DNA of 64,000 bases from Prorocentrum cordatum (taxonomy: Eukaryota; Sar; Dinophyceae; Prorocentrales; Prorocentraceae): the NCBI GenBank assembly GCA_963575745.1, contig CAUYUJ010001370.1, positions 88,501 through 152,500 on the forward strand, in the 5' to 3' direction. The first letter of the stretch is position 1, and each line of letters begins with the position of its first letter. The notes below the pieces were generated by a model that was given only the letters and a program-made list of their open reading frames with translations, was not told the origin of the DNA and made no database searches. A program made the translations under genes and the position numbers. This document shows, piece after piece, positions 1 to 9,472 of this stretch.

Positions 1-2625
1 AGCCCTGGATGTCCGAATCACTCCACCATCTCGCTGACTACGAGCCCACGTGGTGTTGAACGGAACAACCCACGAAACAGCAGCAGTCGTCCGCATGTCG
101 GGGTCGATGTCCTTCAAGGCAAGTAAGAGTTCGCGGTCGGCCACAAGGTCCGTCAAGGCCGCAGGTGCTGCCCAGCGAGCTGAGTTGCTCGTGATGGACT
201 TGACGTGGTCGACGTGATCATGAGCAACTGCGACCAAGGAAGAACACGTTGGTTGGAGATCTGACCACTTCCGCGTTTTCTTGGGGAAGGCCTTCTTGAT
301 GTTGACTCTGGACGACAGCAGCTCCAAGCTGATGTGCTTCGATCTCAAACACTCCTCATGGAGCATCGAGTTGTAGCCCTCGCACTCCTGGGTAGTGGAT
401 CCTAAGGACCTGGCCAACATCCGAACAAATGACCACAGTCTGGGAGGGCACGTCCCATCTGCAGATACCACCCCCAAGCAATCACTAAACAACTTTGAAA
501 CCTTGCGGGCGTTCACCTCAAGACCCCATGGGTCTGTGTTGAGGAGCTCAGCTGCAACTTCTCGGCGAGCTTCACATCGTTCCCCAGGGGGCGACTTGCC
601 CAGCAATAGAAGTCGAAATGGGTACTTGAGCAGAGGGTCAGCGACTCTGCGACGAAATCCAGCATGGTCCTGAAGCACCACCGCCCAGTGCATCTCAGTA
701 AGGCGGTCTTGCAGAGTCTTGTCAGTCACAGATGCCAATAATTCGATTGCAGCGTCATCTTCCATGGTATTGTCAATTTCGTTGGCGAAGTCCTCGGCCC
801 GCCCACACACGAGCCATGCGAGTTGTTTCCCATGGAGGTCGAGCTCTCTCTCTGAGTACACCGTGCGGATGAAGTTGTAGAAGTGCGCAAGTGGCTTCAG
901 TGAGATCTGGTTCAAGCGCAACACGTACCAGAACAATGGATCCTCGATCACATCGCATACATCTTGCCTCCATCGGCCCATTTTCCGTCGGTGTTCAGCC
1001 TGCTCCTCGATCGCAACCTCGTTGAAGTTGAGGCCACCACCAGCGGCGTCACCGTCAGCAATGGGCAAGGCCTTTGCGGCCTCGTCAGCTTTCTTCTTCC
1101 GCAGCACCGCTGTCAGAGATGAGACTAGATTGAACCCGCCCTTGGCAACTCTGTCGATGCACTCCACCACCGACCCCCACCGCCCAGCTATGCATCTGGG
1201 CGGCGTCCGCTTGGCGTGTGCCATTGCTGACACGGCCCCGAACTCTATCTTCCACCAAGCGAATGCGTCCTTCGCAAGCTCCCGCCACACCAACATAATT
1301 TTTGCCAGTGATCCGTAGAAGCGCCATTTGATATCCCAAGACTTGAGGTACACGTCGACCAAGGAGAGGTGTTTAAGTACGATCAGCGACTGCGCGTGCG
1401 CCAGGCAGTCGTTGTCAATGAAAAGCAGTCGGGGTATAGTACTGCACGTGCGCCTCAGCTGCCGACGAGCCTTCTTCTGATCGGGGCCCCCGTCGGAGCT
1501 GTATGACATCACTAGCAATGCATTGTTATCTGGATTGCTGTTCGCCCAACTGTCGAAATCTGACCACAGGGGGCACCCGACACTGCCAAGCTGCTTCCGT
1601 ACTAAAGCGAGAGTGCCACCAGCTTTTGAATTCTCAACGGGTTGGGCGTCTGCCCACCTCGTCATCTCGACGTAGGCATCCGCCCACTTGCAGGTAGAGC
1701 AGCGCTGGGCCAGCAGAGGGTCGACGACAACGCGCGTCTGAACCTTCATCCCTTGGAGTTTCCTGCGCTGCCAGATCGAGCTGTTGGTCGCGTCGCACAT
1801 GAAGGCGACGACTGCGACGTCGACTGGCGACCCGTCTCGGGTTGGCTCCTCAGCCCAACCTTGGAGAATTGTTGCATGGAAGACCTTCGAAGCTGCCAGC
1901 AACGCCGCCCATGTGTCCACCTCGCATCTAGCGACTGTGGGACCAGAGATGTCGACTCGCTGAGAAACTCCATACGTCCAGCCTGCTACATTTGCAGCGT
2001 TCCTGAGCACACCTATTGCAAAGCGGCTGTGGGTGCGCAAGCGCTTGCCACCCTTATGCTTTTCCACACTTAATTCGTCAGGCTTCTTAAGGTCGGCCAG
2101 CTCCTTCTCCAATTTGGCGACGCGGAGCTCTAACCTTCTGTTTTGCTGTCTGAGATTCTTGAGCTCCCTCTTGGCTCTGTCCGATCGCCTCAGGGTGCGG
2201 GCGACCCCGACCCGTGGGCGACGTGGCTCAGAGACTGCTGACTGATCCATCATGGCACCATCAGCGCCACCGCGCATACTTTCGTCGTCAGACAACTCGA
2301 CAATCACAACTTCATCGGCAGCTCGGGCCTGCAGGAAGTCCAACAAGAGTGCAGACATCTTGCCCCAGTCGTCATCAGAAATACGCTCCCCTAGCTCTTG
2401 AAGAAGAGCCCACGCAATGTCCACACTATAGAACTCAGACTCTATGACGCCGTCGCGTCTGCAGAAGCGGCCCCACGCTGCATTGTTCGTGCGACTGGGG
2501 CCAACGCACTCGTCGATGATCCCGCGGATGGAGCGCCCATCCAGAACAACGTGGCCAGATCGAAGCCGAGATGCATGCTTCAAGTACCGTAAGACCCTGG
2601 CGTGTATGGAGCCTGGGTGATCCAT
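1..2625 (-). CDS. Unknown large protein, 3' end beyond the left edge (875 codons visible)
   Basis: Translating the minus strand from the ATG at 2625-2623 to base 1 gives 875 codons without a stop, so the gene continues past the window edge. No family is recognised with confidence. Visible features: an acidic N-terminal third, a heptad-like coiled coil at about residues 143-183 (rich in K, E, L and R), then a globular part. In that part the order D278 (CDATN), D378 (SSDGGPD), a CLAHA motif near 407-411 and a GRWGSV motif near 481-486 loosely recalls RNase-H-fold transposases of the hAT type, where two Asp precede a C-x2-H block and an RW motif. That similarity is an inference and may be wrong. 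The composition is that of ordinary protein, not of a shadow frame. A decayed spliced-leader sequence overlaps the start codon, which suggests a retrocopied, once trans-spliced mRNA. It could be a mobile-element protein or a retrogene; the open frame suggests recent or continuing constraint. Confidence 0.75.
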   Translation of the reverse strand, partial: MDHPGSIHARVLRYLKHASRLRSGHVVLDGRSIRGIIDECVGPSRTNNAAWGRFCRRDGVIESEFYSVDIAWALLQELGERISDDDWGKMSALLLDFLQARAADEVVIVELSDDESMRGGADGAMMDQSAVSEPRRPRVGVARTLRRSDRAKRELKNLRQQNRRLELRVAKLEKELADLKKPDELSVEKHKGGKRLRTHSRFAIGVLRNAANVAGWTYGVSQRVDISGPTVARCEVDTWAALLAASKVFHATILQGWAEEPTRDGSPVDVAVVAFMCDATNSSIWQRRKLQGMKVQTRVVVDPLLAQRCSTCKWADAYVEMTRWADAQPVENSKAGGTLALVRKQLGSVGCPLWSDFDSWANSNPDNNALLVMSYSSDGGPDQKKARRQLRRTCSTIPRLLFIDNDCLAHAQSLIVLKHLSLVDVYLKSWDIKWRFYGSLAKIMLVWRELAKDAFAWWKIEFGAVSAMAHAKRTPPRCIAGRWGSVVECIDRVAKGGFNLVSSLTAVLRKKKADEAAKALPIADGDAAGGGLNFNEVAIEEQAEHRRKMGRWRQDVCDVIEDPLFWYVLRLNQISLKPLAHFYNFIRTVYSERELDLHGKQLAWLVCGRAEDFANEIDNTMEDDAAIELLASVTDKTLQDRLTEMHWAVVLQDHAGFRRRVADPLLKYPFRLLLLGKSPPGERCEARREVAAELLNTDPWGLEVNARKVSKLFSDCLGVVSADGTCPPRLWSFVRMLARSLGSTTQECEGYNSMLHEECLRSKHISLELLSSRVNIKKAFPKKTRKWSDLQPTCSSLVAVAHDHVDHVKSITSNSARWAAPAALTDLVADRELLLALKDIDPDMRTTAAVSWVVPFNTTWARSQRDGGVIRTSRA

Positions 2626-2645
2626 TGCGCCAAAATGGCTACACT
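2624..2645 (-). other. Decayed dinoflagellate spliced-leader relic
   Basis: The minus strand reads GTAGCCATTTTGGCGCAAT here. This matches 18 of the 22 spliced-leader positions; the differences are the last base, one inside the GGCTC block and two in the 5' CCG. It lies directly on the start codon of the long minus-strand ORF, where the leader would sit on a mature trans-spliced mRNA. DinoSL relics in dinoflagellate genomes are known traces of mRNA retroposition. Confidence 0.7.
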
Positions 2646-2649
2646 GACT

Positions 2650-3010
2650 GGTAGGGGACCTCTTGGGGCTCTTGGGGCGAGGCCTTTTGGGCTGTTCTGG
2701 GTTGGGCCGTCCTGGAGGCCTCTTGGGCGATCTTTCGGGGCTCTTGGGGCTCTTGGGCCTTGGGCCGTTTCGGGCCGTCCCGTCCCGAAAAGAAGTAAAG
2801 GCGTCGGAGCTTGAAACGGTTTCTTGAAACGGTTTCGTTTGGTTCGGGCGATTGTTCTTAGTGTAGTGCAGCGCATGTGGAAGTTTGATCGGGATCGGAG
2901 TTTGAGTTTGATCCCTTGTTCCCTGTTACCCTGGCCGACCGTTCAAGCATCATATGGGCCCCATCGGCCCATCGGGGCACCATCGGCCCATCGGGGCCCA
3001 TCGGCATTGC
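2650..3010. repeat. GGGGCTCTTGGGG-type array followed by CCCATCGG repeats
   Basis: Bases 2655-2780 are built from variants of GGGGCTCTTGGGG. This is the reverse complement of the CCCCAAGAGG family seen at 8.9, 25.5, 39.7 and 43.0 kb. Bases 2955-3005 hold several copies of a CCCATCGG unit. No coding frame is supported. Confidence 0.6.
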
Positions 3011-3535
3011 AGCTGGCAGGTGGAGCTCGACGTGACGACAACAATCACGTAAACGGCAAACACATAGCCCCATTCAGACATGTTCATTTCTGGATCTGAG
3101 AACTACTCCGACTACTCCGAAATGAATCGGTGGAGCGCCGTGCTGGTTGAAATCGCCAGCGTGCAACTCTAACTCTGCTGTGCCCTCGGCCCGAGGCCCC
3201 CACTCTTTGGAAGGGAAAACATCTCCGTCCTTGAACTTCCTCCTCGTCTCCTCGCCTCGCCTCTGCCCTTCAACTCCTATCCCGACTTTCTTCTCTTCCT
3301 CTCTCCCTGCCCTCTCATTCCTCCTCCCTCCGCTCACTCGCCAGAGATCCCGACGGAGCACGGCGGGCCAGGCGGCTGGGCAGCAAGGCAGCTCAGCTGG
3401 CCTATTCACTGATCACTGTCGTCGTCGGACGTGCCGCCGGTGCCCATGCAGTCCGAGGACTCCTCGTCGGGCTCCTCGGGCGCAGGAGGCATCGGACTGA
3501 CAGACCGACAGCGAGAGCCTACCTTCTTACGTTAT
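3011..3535. other. Intergenic stretch, nothing recognised
   Basis: The segment has a pyrimidine-rich part at 3230-3340 (CTC and CCT runs). Short frames on both strands have the composition of chance ORFs. No gene, RNA or repeat family could be assigned. Confidence 0.4.
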
Positions 3536-3600
3536 GGTTTTTGAAAAACAACAACAAGCACATCACCGTATGATGTGTTTGTTGCTGTTTTTCAAAAACC
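3536..3600. repeat. Hairpin with 30-bp arms and a 5-nt loop
   Basis: Left arm 3536-3565 and right arm 3571-3600 are inverted copies differing at two of 30 positions, with CCGTA as the loop. Both outer ends read GGTTTTTGAAAAAC. The last codons and stop of the minus-strand coiled-coil ORF lie inside the right arm. It could be a miniature inverted-repeat insertion or a 3'-end RNA hairpin. Confidence 0.85.
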
Positions 3601-4303
3601 TTGGGTGGCATTGAAACATTGAGGTGGTGGTTGAGGTGGACGACAAGGGAAACCCTCGGCGGTCCTCGGCGTCGCCGCCGTCGCCGTCGTTCGGGCCATC
3701 CTTCATCCCCACCACCTTCTTGTCACCGTGGTCGTGACCTGACTGACCTGAAGGCGCAGCCCCCCCCGAGTCCGAGTTGTTGTCGAACGTGCCTTTGCCC
3801 TTGCCCTTGACCTTGCCGCCCTTGCCCTTGCTCTTCTTGTCGGTGTTCGGCACTGCGGGCAGCTTCTTCATGACTTCGGGAAGGGTGAAGTGCGTGCACT
3901 CCAGCAGTTTGGTGATGTACTTCTTCACCTTCATGATGTTGCGGCGCCCGAGTTTCGCCGCCTTGTTGCTCTTGACTGCCATCTGCCTGAACCTCACCGT
4001 CTGGTACTTCGACTTGAGAAGTAAGACCTGGAGCCTGTTGTTATCTAACATCAAGGCGGCGTTGCTCGCCTCGAGGTTGGCCACGCGCACGGTCAGTGTC
4101 TCATCCATCTTCTGGAGAGGTGTCCTGGTGCTGCTGCGCCGCTGCTGCGCTGGAGCGAGCAGCGGGAGATCCTGAGAGAATCCAATCTGCTCGAGCCAAG
4201 AACGGCCTCGGGCAGCCTCACTAGGCCGACGTCTGAACGAGGGGGTGGCCCAATAAACCTGACTCGAAATCAACAAACCAATGATGTTCCACCTCGGGAG
4301 CAC
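3563..4303 (-). CDS. Small coiled-coil protein of unknown function
   Basis: The frame encodes up to 246 residues. The first 65 look less constrained, and the Met at 4108 is an alternative start that opens directly into a coiled coil (roughly residues 66-100). A K/R-rich helical stretch follows (about 105-140), then a lysine-glycine run (SKGKGGKVKGKGKG) and a D/G-rich acidic tail. The lysine-glycine run suggests binding to nucleic acid or another polyanion. No catalytic motif is seen. The last residues are encoded by the inverted-repeat hairpin, so the present C-terminus may result from insertion of that hairpin. It could be a genuine small gene or a fragment of one. Confidence 0.5.
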   Translation of the reverse strand: MLPRWNIIGLLISSQVYWATPSFRRRPSEAARGRSWLEQIGFSQDLPLLAPAQQRRSSTRTPLQKMDETLTVRVANLEASNAALMLDNNRLQVLLLKSKYQTVRFRQMAVKSNKAAKLGRRNIMKVKKYITKLLECTHFTLPEVMKKLPAVPNTDKKSKGKGGKVKGKGKGTFDNNSDSGGAAPSGQSGHDHGDKKVVGMKDGPNDGDGGDAEDRRGFPLSSTSTTTSMFQCHPRFLKNSNKHIIR

Positions 4304-6039
4304 AGCTTCACACGCACGGGCAGTCTTGCCTAGCTATCAACGCACATCCGTAGTTGAAAACACAAACCTTGTAGTATCCTATATATATATATATTCAAAA
4401 AAATATTCTATATTTTTAAATTTTATTTTGGAGAAAAAAAAAAAGGAGAATAAAACATGCGGCGATTTAAACGAGGTCGCGGAGAATGGGGGGGGTGAGT
4501 TTTGGAACAGGAAGGGAGGAGGGGGGAGGGCTGATGAAGGTTCTAGACAAGGTTCATAACCTGTTTTGGCCTCGCGGCCAAGGGACTTACGTTGATTAGC
4601 ATTGGAGGGCCATGTTAACGTGTTTCGAGCGAGGCTGGTCAGCGAAAGCCGCTGAGGATGGGCCGAAGGGACAAGGATGCAAGGGTAACCTTGGACAGTG
4701 GCTCATCCTTGCTGTGCGGGTTGACTGTGCCGCAGGATGGCGACGAAATCTATACGTATCCACTGCTCCCCGAGCCAGGCCCACCCCAACCCCGGCAGCG
4801 GCGTGTGCGCCATGCCTCCCTGGCCTGGCCAGGATGGCGTGCACACGGCTCCTCGGCCCAGGCAGGGCCTGGTCTGGGGACATGGATATGTATAGAGTTC
4901 GTCGACTGGTGTAGGACAGCGATGATTTTTGTTTGATTTTTATGTTTTCCTTCTGTCGGCCTCCCACCGGCTGCGCAGTGGGGCTCTGCTCCGGGGCCTC
5001 CTCGGCTGTAGGCTCGGACCGAAGAACTGTGGAACTGCACCGAGCGCTGCGGTTCATGCGCGGAGCTAACCTTAGGTCGGGCATGTCCCCCTACAGGCGA
5101 ATATGTTAGACAGAACAATCAAAAAATATAATAATGCGGGGGGGATGACGGACAAAACAAGTTCCGAATCTGCGGCTTCCGCTTCGCTGCGGCTCCGCCT
5201 GGCTCCGCCTGGCGTGGCCCTGGTCCCACTGGCCGACTCACCTCCCCCGCAGAGGAGCGGGAAATACACCCTCACGACAGGCACCCCGACAAGCGGAGCC
5301 ATTTCGTAAACGCACCCAGGGAAGGAATCGAACTGGGCAGGGCTGTTTAATAAATGCCCAGGGCCGTTTCGCAAACGCCGATTATCTGGGTCGGGGTGGT
5401 TCAATGCAAAATGGCGATTCGTAACATAATGTAGAAGGAATGCTGAACAAAACAGTTTGCGAATCTCTGGCTTCTGCTTCGCTTCGGCTCCGTCTGGCCC
5501 GTCGGCTGTCCAGGCGCGCGCCCGACGAGGGCGGGAGGGAACAAAATGTGGCTTCCTGACCCAGGGCCCATTTTCCAAATGATCATCCTGGGCGCAGCCG
5601 CGTGAACGACCCCCGAATTTCTTTATCATCATCCTGCATTGCCCCACAAGGTGGGACAACGGTGAGGAACCTTTACTGAGTGTGCAACACAAGCCGCCCA
5701 AACGACGGACTATGCCCTGCAAACGGATGGCGTGCCGCTCCGAATAGAGGCGCGGAGTGCTTGGAAACGCTCGGGATGTCGACGCATGTGCCTTGGAAAT
5801 GCTTAACATGTCGCGCCGAAATATGGTGGGACAGAACCCGCGAAGTGAAACGCGAGCCACACGTTTCCGACCGTATACGTTCTTTCCTTCTGGCTTCGCG
5901 GGACGTAGACCCCCCTGTGCGGGTGACCTGGGGGGGGCTGAGATGCCATGGTCAAGTAGAGATGAGGATCGGTTGGACGGTGCGTATCCTTCTCGTTCTT
6001 GCCGTCGCCTTCGTCGTCCTCCCCCTGCTCGCTACAAAG
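4304..6039. other. Non-coding spacer with an AT-rich tract and an internal duplication
   Basis: Bases 4378-4455 are AT-rich (TATATA run, then A/T homopolymers). Near 5150-5210 and 5455-5510 there are two related copies of a segment reading ACAAAACA, then GCGAATCT or CCGAATCT, then CTTCYGCTTCGCT. A block near 5575-5640 (CATCCTGGGCGCAGCC, GTGAACGACCCCCG) recurs in diverged form at about 43295-43365. No protein frame has convincing composition. Confidence 0.45.
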
Positions 6040-6240
6040 GAGCAGGGATCCGCAGAGGCACAACCTTTCGGAGGTCCGCGCGGATCTCTTAGATTGAAGC
6101 TTGCCCCCACCCAACCCCACCCCTCTGTTTGGTGCGCGCAGCGCGCCAGGAGCGGCGCCTGAGGCGCCGCAAGGGGGGGCCCAGCACCGATCCAAGAGAT
6201 CCACGCGGGTCTGATATGCGTATGCCGATGTGGTCTGTTG
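6040..6240. mobile_element. Miniature inverted-repeat element, family A, copy 1
   Basis: The segment carries inverted GGTCCGCGCGGATCTCTTAG / CCAAGAGATCCACGCGG arms and internal palindromes (GCGCGCAGCGCGC, GGCGCCTGAGGCGCC). It is a diverged copy of the well-defined element at 44601-44797. The outer limits are approximate and no clear target duplication was found. Confidence 0.6.
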
Positions 6241-6405
6241 GCGCGCGCATTTGCGGGTAGGGGGAGGGGGGGGGGGTTCTTAGAAGGGTGCTGCTCCTCA
6301 GAAGGCGCCAGCCCTGATCTATAGATACGGCCCGCACCTCCTGAGGAGCAGGGTGTTTCCAAGAAGCCTTCCTCGCGTCCCCTGCCCCCCTCTGTGCGTG
6401 GCTGA
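6240..6405. mobile_element. Miniature inverted-repeat element, family B, copy 1
   Basis: The two halves are inverted: TTCTTAGAAGGGTGCTGCTCC on one side pairs with a block containing GGAGCAGGGTGTTTCCAAGAA on the other, around a GATCTATAGATAC centre. The outer ends are GC-rich and end in CCTCTGTGCG. The copy at 44970-45129 has the same plan. Confidence 0.6.
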
Positions 6406-7149
6406 GTTTTTCGACCACAGGCCGTGGGTGAGCCGCGAGCAGCGGCCCGTGCGCACCCTTTCGCCGACGAGGGCGGGTCCGCGAGCGCCACTCGGGATCA
6501 CCGCGTCTCGCCAGATCCCACGAGTGCTGCAGCAGCGCATCTCGATGCTCAGTCGAGGCCTAGGCTGTCATGTTGCCGATCGCAGCTGTCACCCACAAGG
6601 CCGAGTGAGTATTGAAACGCTGCTCACTCGCAGCGCTCTCCCACTTCTCCTCCTGCTGCTCCTCCTCCGAAAGGCGCAGGCGCACTTCCCGAGGAACGCC
6701 TTCTCAGCGGGCCACGTCCGAGATTCGAATACTATTTCATGACCTCCTGCTTCCTGTTTCCTGATGGTGTGAGAAGTCTCCGGCTCTGGGGGTTAATCGA
6801 ACTAAACAGCCAGGTGGATGTGACCACTGGCTGTGAGAAGATGATTCCCAAGGTAAGCAGACCGACGAGAAGGGGAAGTAGGAGGGACATGGGGGCAGAC
6901 TGTAGCATGCGGCGGGGTGACAAAAATGCTGGATGGGCCCTCGGGCCTTGTTTTGGTGGCTGAGACGGGTCCTCCTTCCTTCGAGTCGCCGTAACCTCCT
7001 CCGTGCTCCTTCGTCCACGCAGAAGGCGCCTATGCGCGGTGGTCAGGGCCATCCCTGGCCCTGGCACTGTGCATGCGCCACCGTGGCCGAGGCCAGCGGG
7101 GCCTCTACACGCTCCCAGCGCCCAGTATGACCCTGTCCGGGCATGGTGG
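6406..7149. other. Spacer, no supported gene
   Basis: The stretch is GC-rich with short overlapping frames on both strands, none with convincing composition. Nothing assignable was seen. Confidence 0.35.
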
Positions 7150-7258
7150 AGAGGATCGAGGATCGAGGCTCGAGGACCGAGGATCAAGAATTGAGGATCG
7201 AGGTTCGAGGATCGAGGTTCGAGGTTCGAGGATCGAGGTTCGAGGATTGAGGATCGAA
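7150..7258 (+). repeat. Minisatellite of GAGGATC / GAGGTTC units
   Basis: About a dozen 7-bp or 9-bp units of the forms GAGGATC, GAGGTTC and GAGGCTC follow one another. Repeated GGTTCGA cores superficially resemble a tRNA B box but come from the tandem unit. Confidence 0.85.
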
Positions 7259-7463
7259 GAGGTACCTTACGCGGATCCCCCGGTGGTTCTCAGGCCACGC
7301 CTCGCGCCTAAAGGCAAAAGCCTTGGGGCTCCCTGGAGAGCTCTCAGTGCGGCGGAGCTGCTGGAACCCCGCCCGGGGCCTGGAAACCTCCAAGCACCCA
7401 GAAACGCCCTCGAGAGCCTCCGAGGTCAGATGTTCCCCTCGCGAGTTCCGCTCGCGGGCAAGA

Positions 7464-7530
7464 GAGAAAGAGAGAAAGAGGAGGAGGAGGAGGAGGAGAA
7501 GGGAGAGGAGGAAAAGGGGGAGGAGGCGGA
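7464..7530 (+). repeat. Purine tract (GAGAAAGAG and GAGGAG)
   Basis: A GAGAAAGAGAG run passes into GAGGAG repeats and a GGGGAGGAGGCGGAGGGG segment, immediately before the (GTA)n tract. Confidence 0.8.
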
Positions 7531-7532
7531 GG

Positions 7533-8800
<1,268 letters not shown>

Positions 8801-8828
8801 CGGTTGTAGTTGTACGAGAAATTCGCCG

Positions 8829-9085
8829 GCCCAACGGGCCAGAGGCGTGCTAAGATCTCCGGTAACTGGTTAAGAATTCTCTAGCGCGCGCGGGGCGGCC
8901 CCTGGGGGTCCCCGGACGAAAAGTACCCCGGCAAGGTCCTGAGAGAGTCCCGAGAGGAGTCCCCCAGAGCGCTCCAGGAACGCTCCATGAGCGCACCAAC
9001 AGGGCTCCGAGACGTCCCCGAGAGCCCCAAGAAAGGCCAAGAGGCCCCCAAGAGGCCCCCAAGATGGTACACGAGGGGTCCGACA
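8829..9085 (+). repeat. CCCCAAGAGG-type array, left part
   Basis: From about 8930 to 9075 the sequence consists of variants of GAGGCCCCCAAGA and GAGAGTCCC. It ends at the CGACA target duplication of the LTR element and resumes at 25458, so this is one array split by that insertion. The outer border has ATTCGCCGGCCCAACGG, which recurs inverted near 26019-26034. Confidence 0.7.
9081..9085. repeat. Target-site duplication of the copia element, left copy (CGACA)
   Basis: CGACA lies directly outside the left LTR and again at 25453-25457 directly outside the right LTR. Five bp is the usual duplication of Ty1/copia integrases. The match can be extended by three bases (GTC) because the LTR itself ends in GTC. 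Confidence 0.85.
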
Positions 9086-9370
9086 GTCGAAAACAAGCTG
9101 GTAAGCTTAGGTATACAGTCCGCCTTAGGCGCTTCCATATCCCAGGCTTAGGCTCATAGCGCATGAGCAAGAGAGCGAGACGAAGCATGGGATCTGGAGT
9201 ATAGAGTAGGATGGGCATCGTCAATGGAAAGGATGTTTTCCGATCTCAGATGCAAGTAGTGCGCCTCAGTGAGGCACAGTCACATATTAGGCCGGGCCCG
9301 GCTTGAGCCAGGCACGGCAGCGGTACATGCTCGATTTATACCTCGCCTTTAACCTTCTCCGTTTAAAGTC
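9086..9370 (-). repeat. 3' LTR of the copia element (285 bp)
   Basis: Read base by base this matches 25168-25452 without a difference. In element sense it begins GACTTTAAAC and ends GTTTTCGAC, so it lacks the TG...CA ends of most LTRs. The ATG at 9224 here is the copy of the true ORF1 start in the other LTR. The short frame it opens (to 8850) runs out into flanking DNA and is not a gene. Confidence 0.95.
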
Positions 9371-9472
9371 GGAGGGGGAGGAGACGAGCAGGTACCGCAC
9401 TTCTATTATGCGGAAAAAACAGTGCTAAGCAGCAGCGGCTGCCTACAAGGAAAGGGCGCGCGAGTAGCCTCG
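9371..9472 (-). other. 3' untranslated stretch of the copia element; pyrimidine tract where a PPT is expected
   Basis: About 100 bases lie between the end of the second frame and the 3' LTR. Directly before the LTR the sense strand reads CGTCTCCTCCCCCTCC, i.e. polypyrimidine. Retroelements normally have a purine-rich plus-strand primer here. No purine run abuts the LTR on the sense strand. Confidence 0.6.

Noticed and set aside
5310-5340. Possible tRNA 3' half on the minus strand (GTTCGATTCC)
   Set aside because: No acceptor stem, A box or anticodon arm could be found around it.
7150-7258. GGTTCGA motifs suggesting tRNA B boxes
   Set aside because: They are the tandem unit of a minisatellite; no A box or cloverleaf is present.
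8850-9224. 124-codon minus-strand ORF beginning in the left LTR
   Set aside because: It is the LTR copy of the ORF1 start reading out into flanking repeats, not a separate gene.
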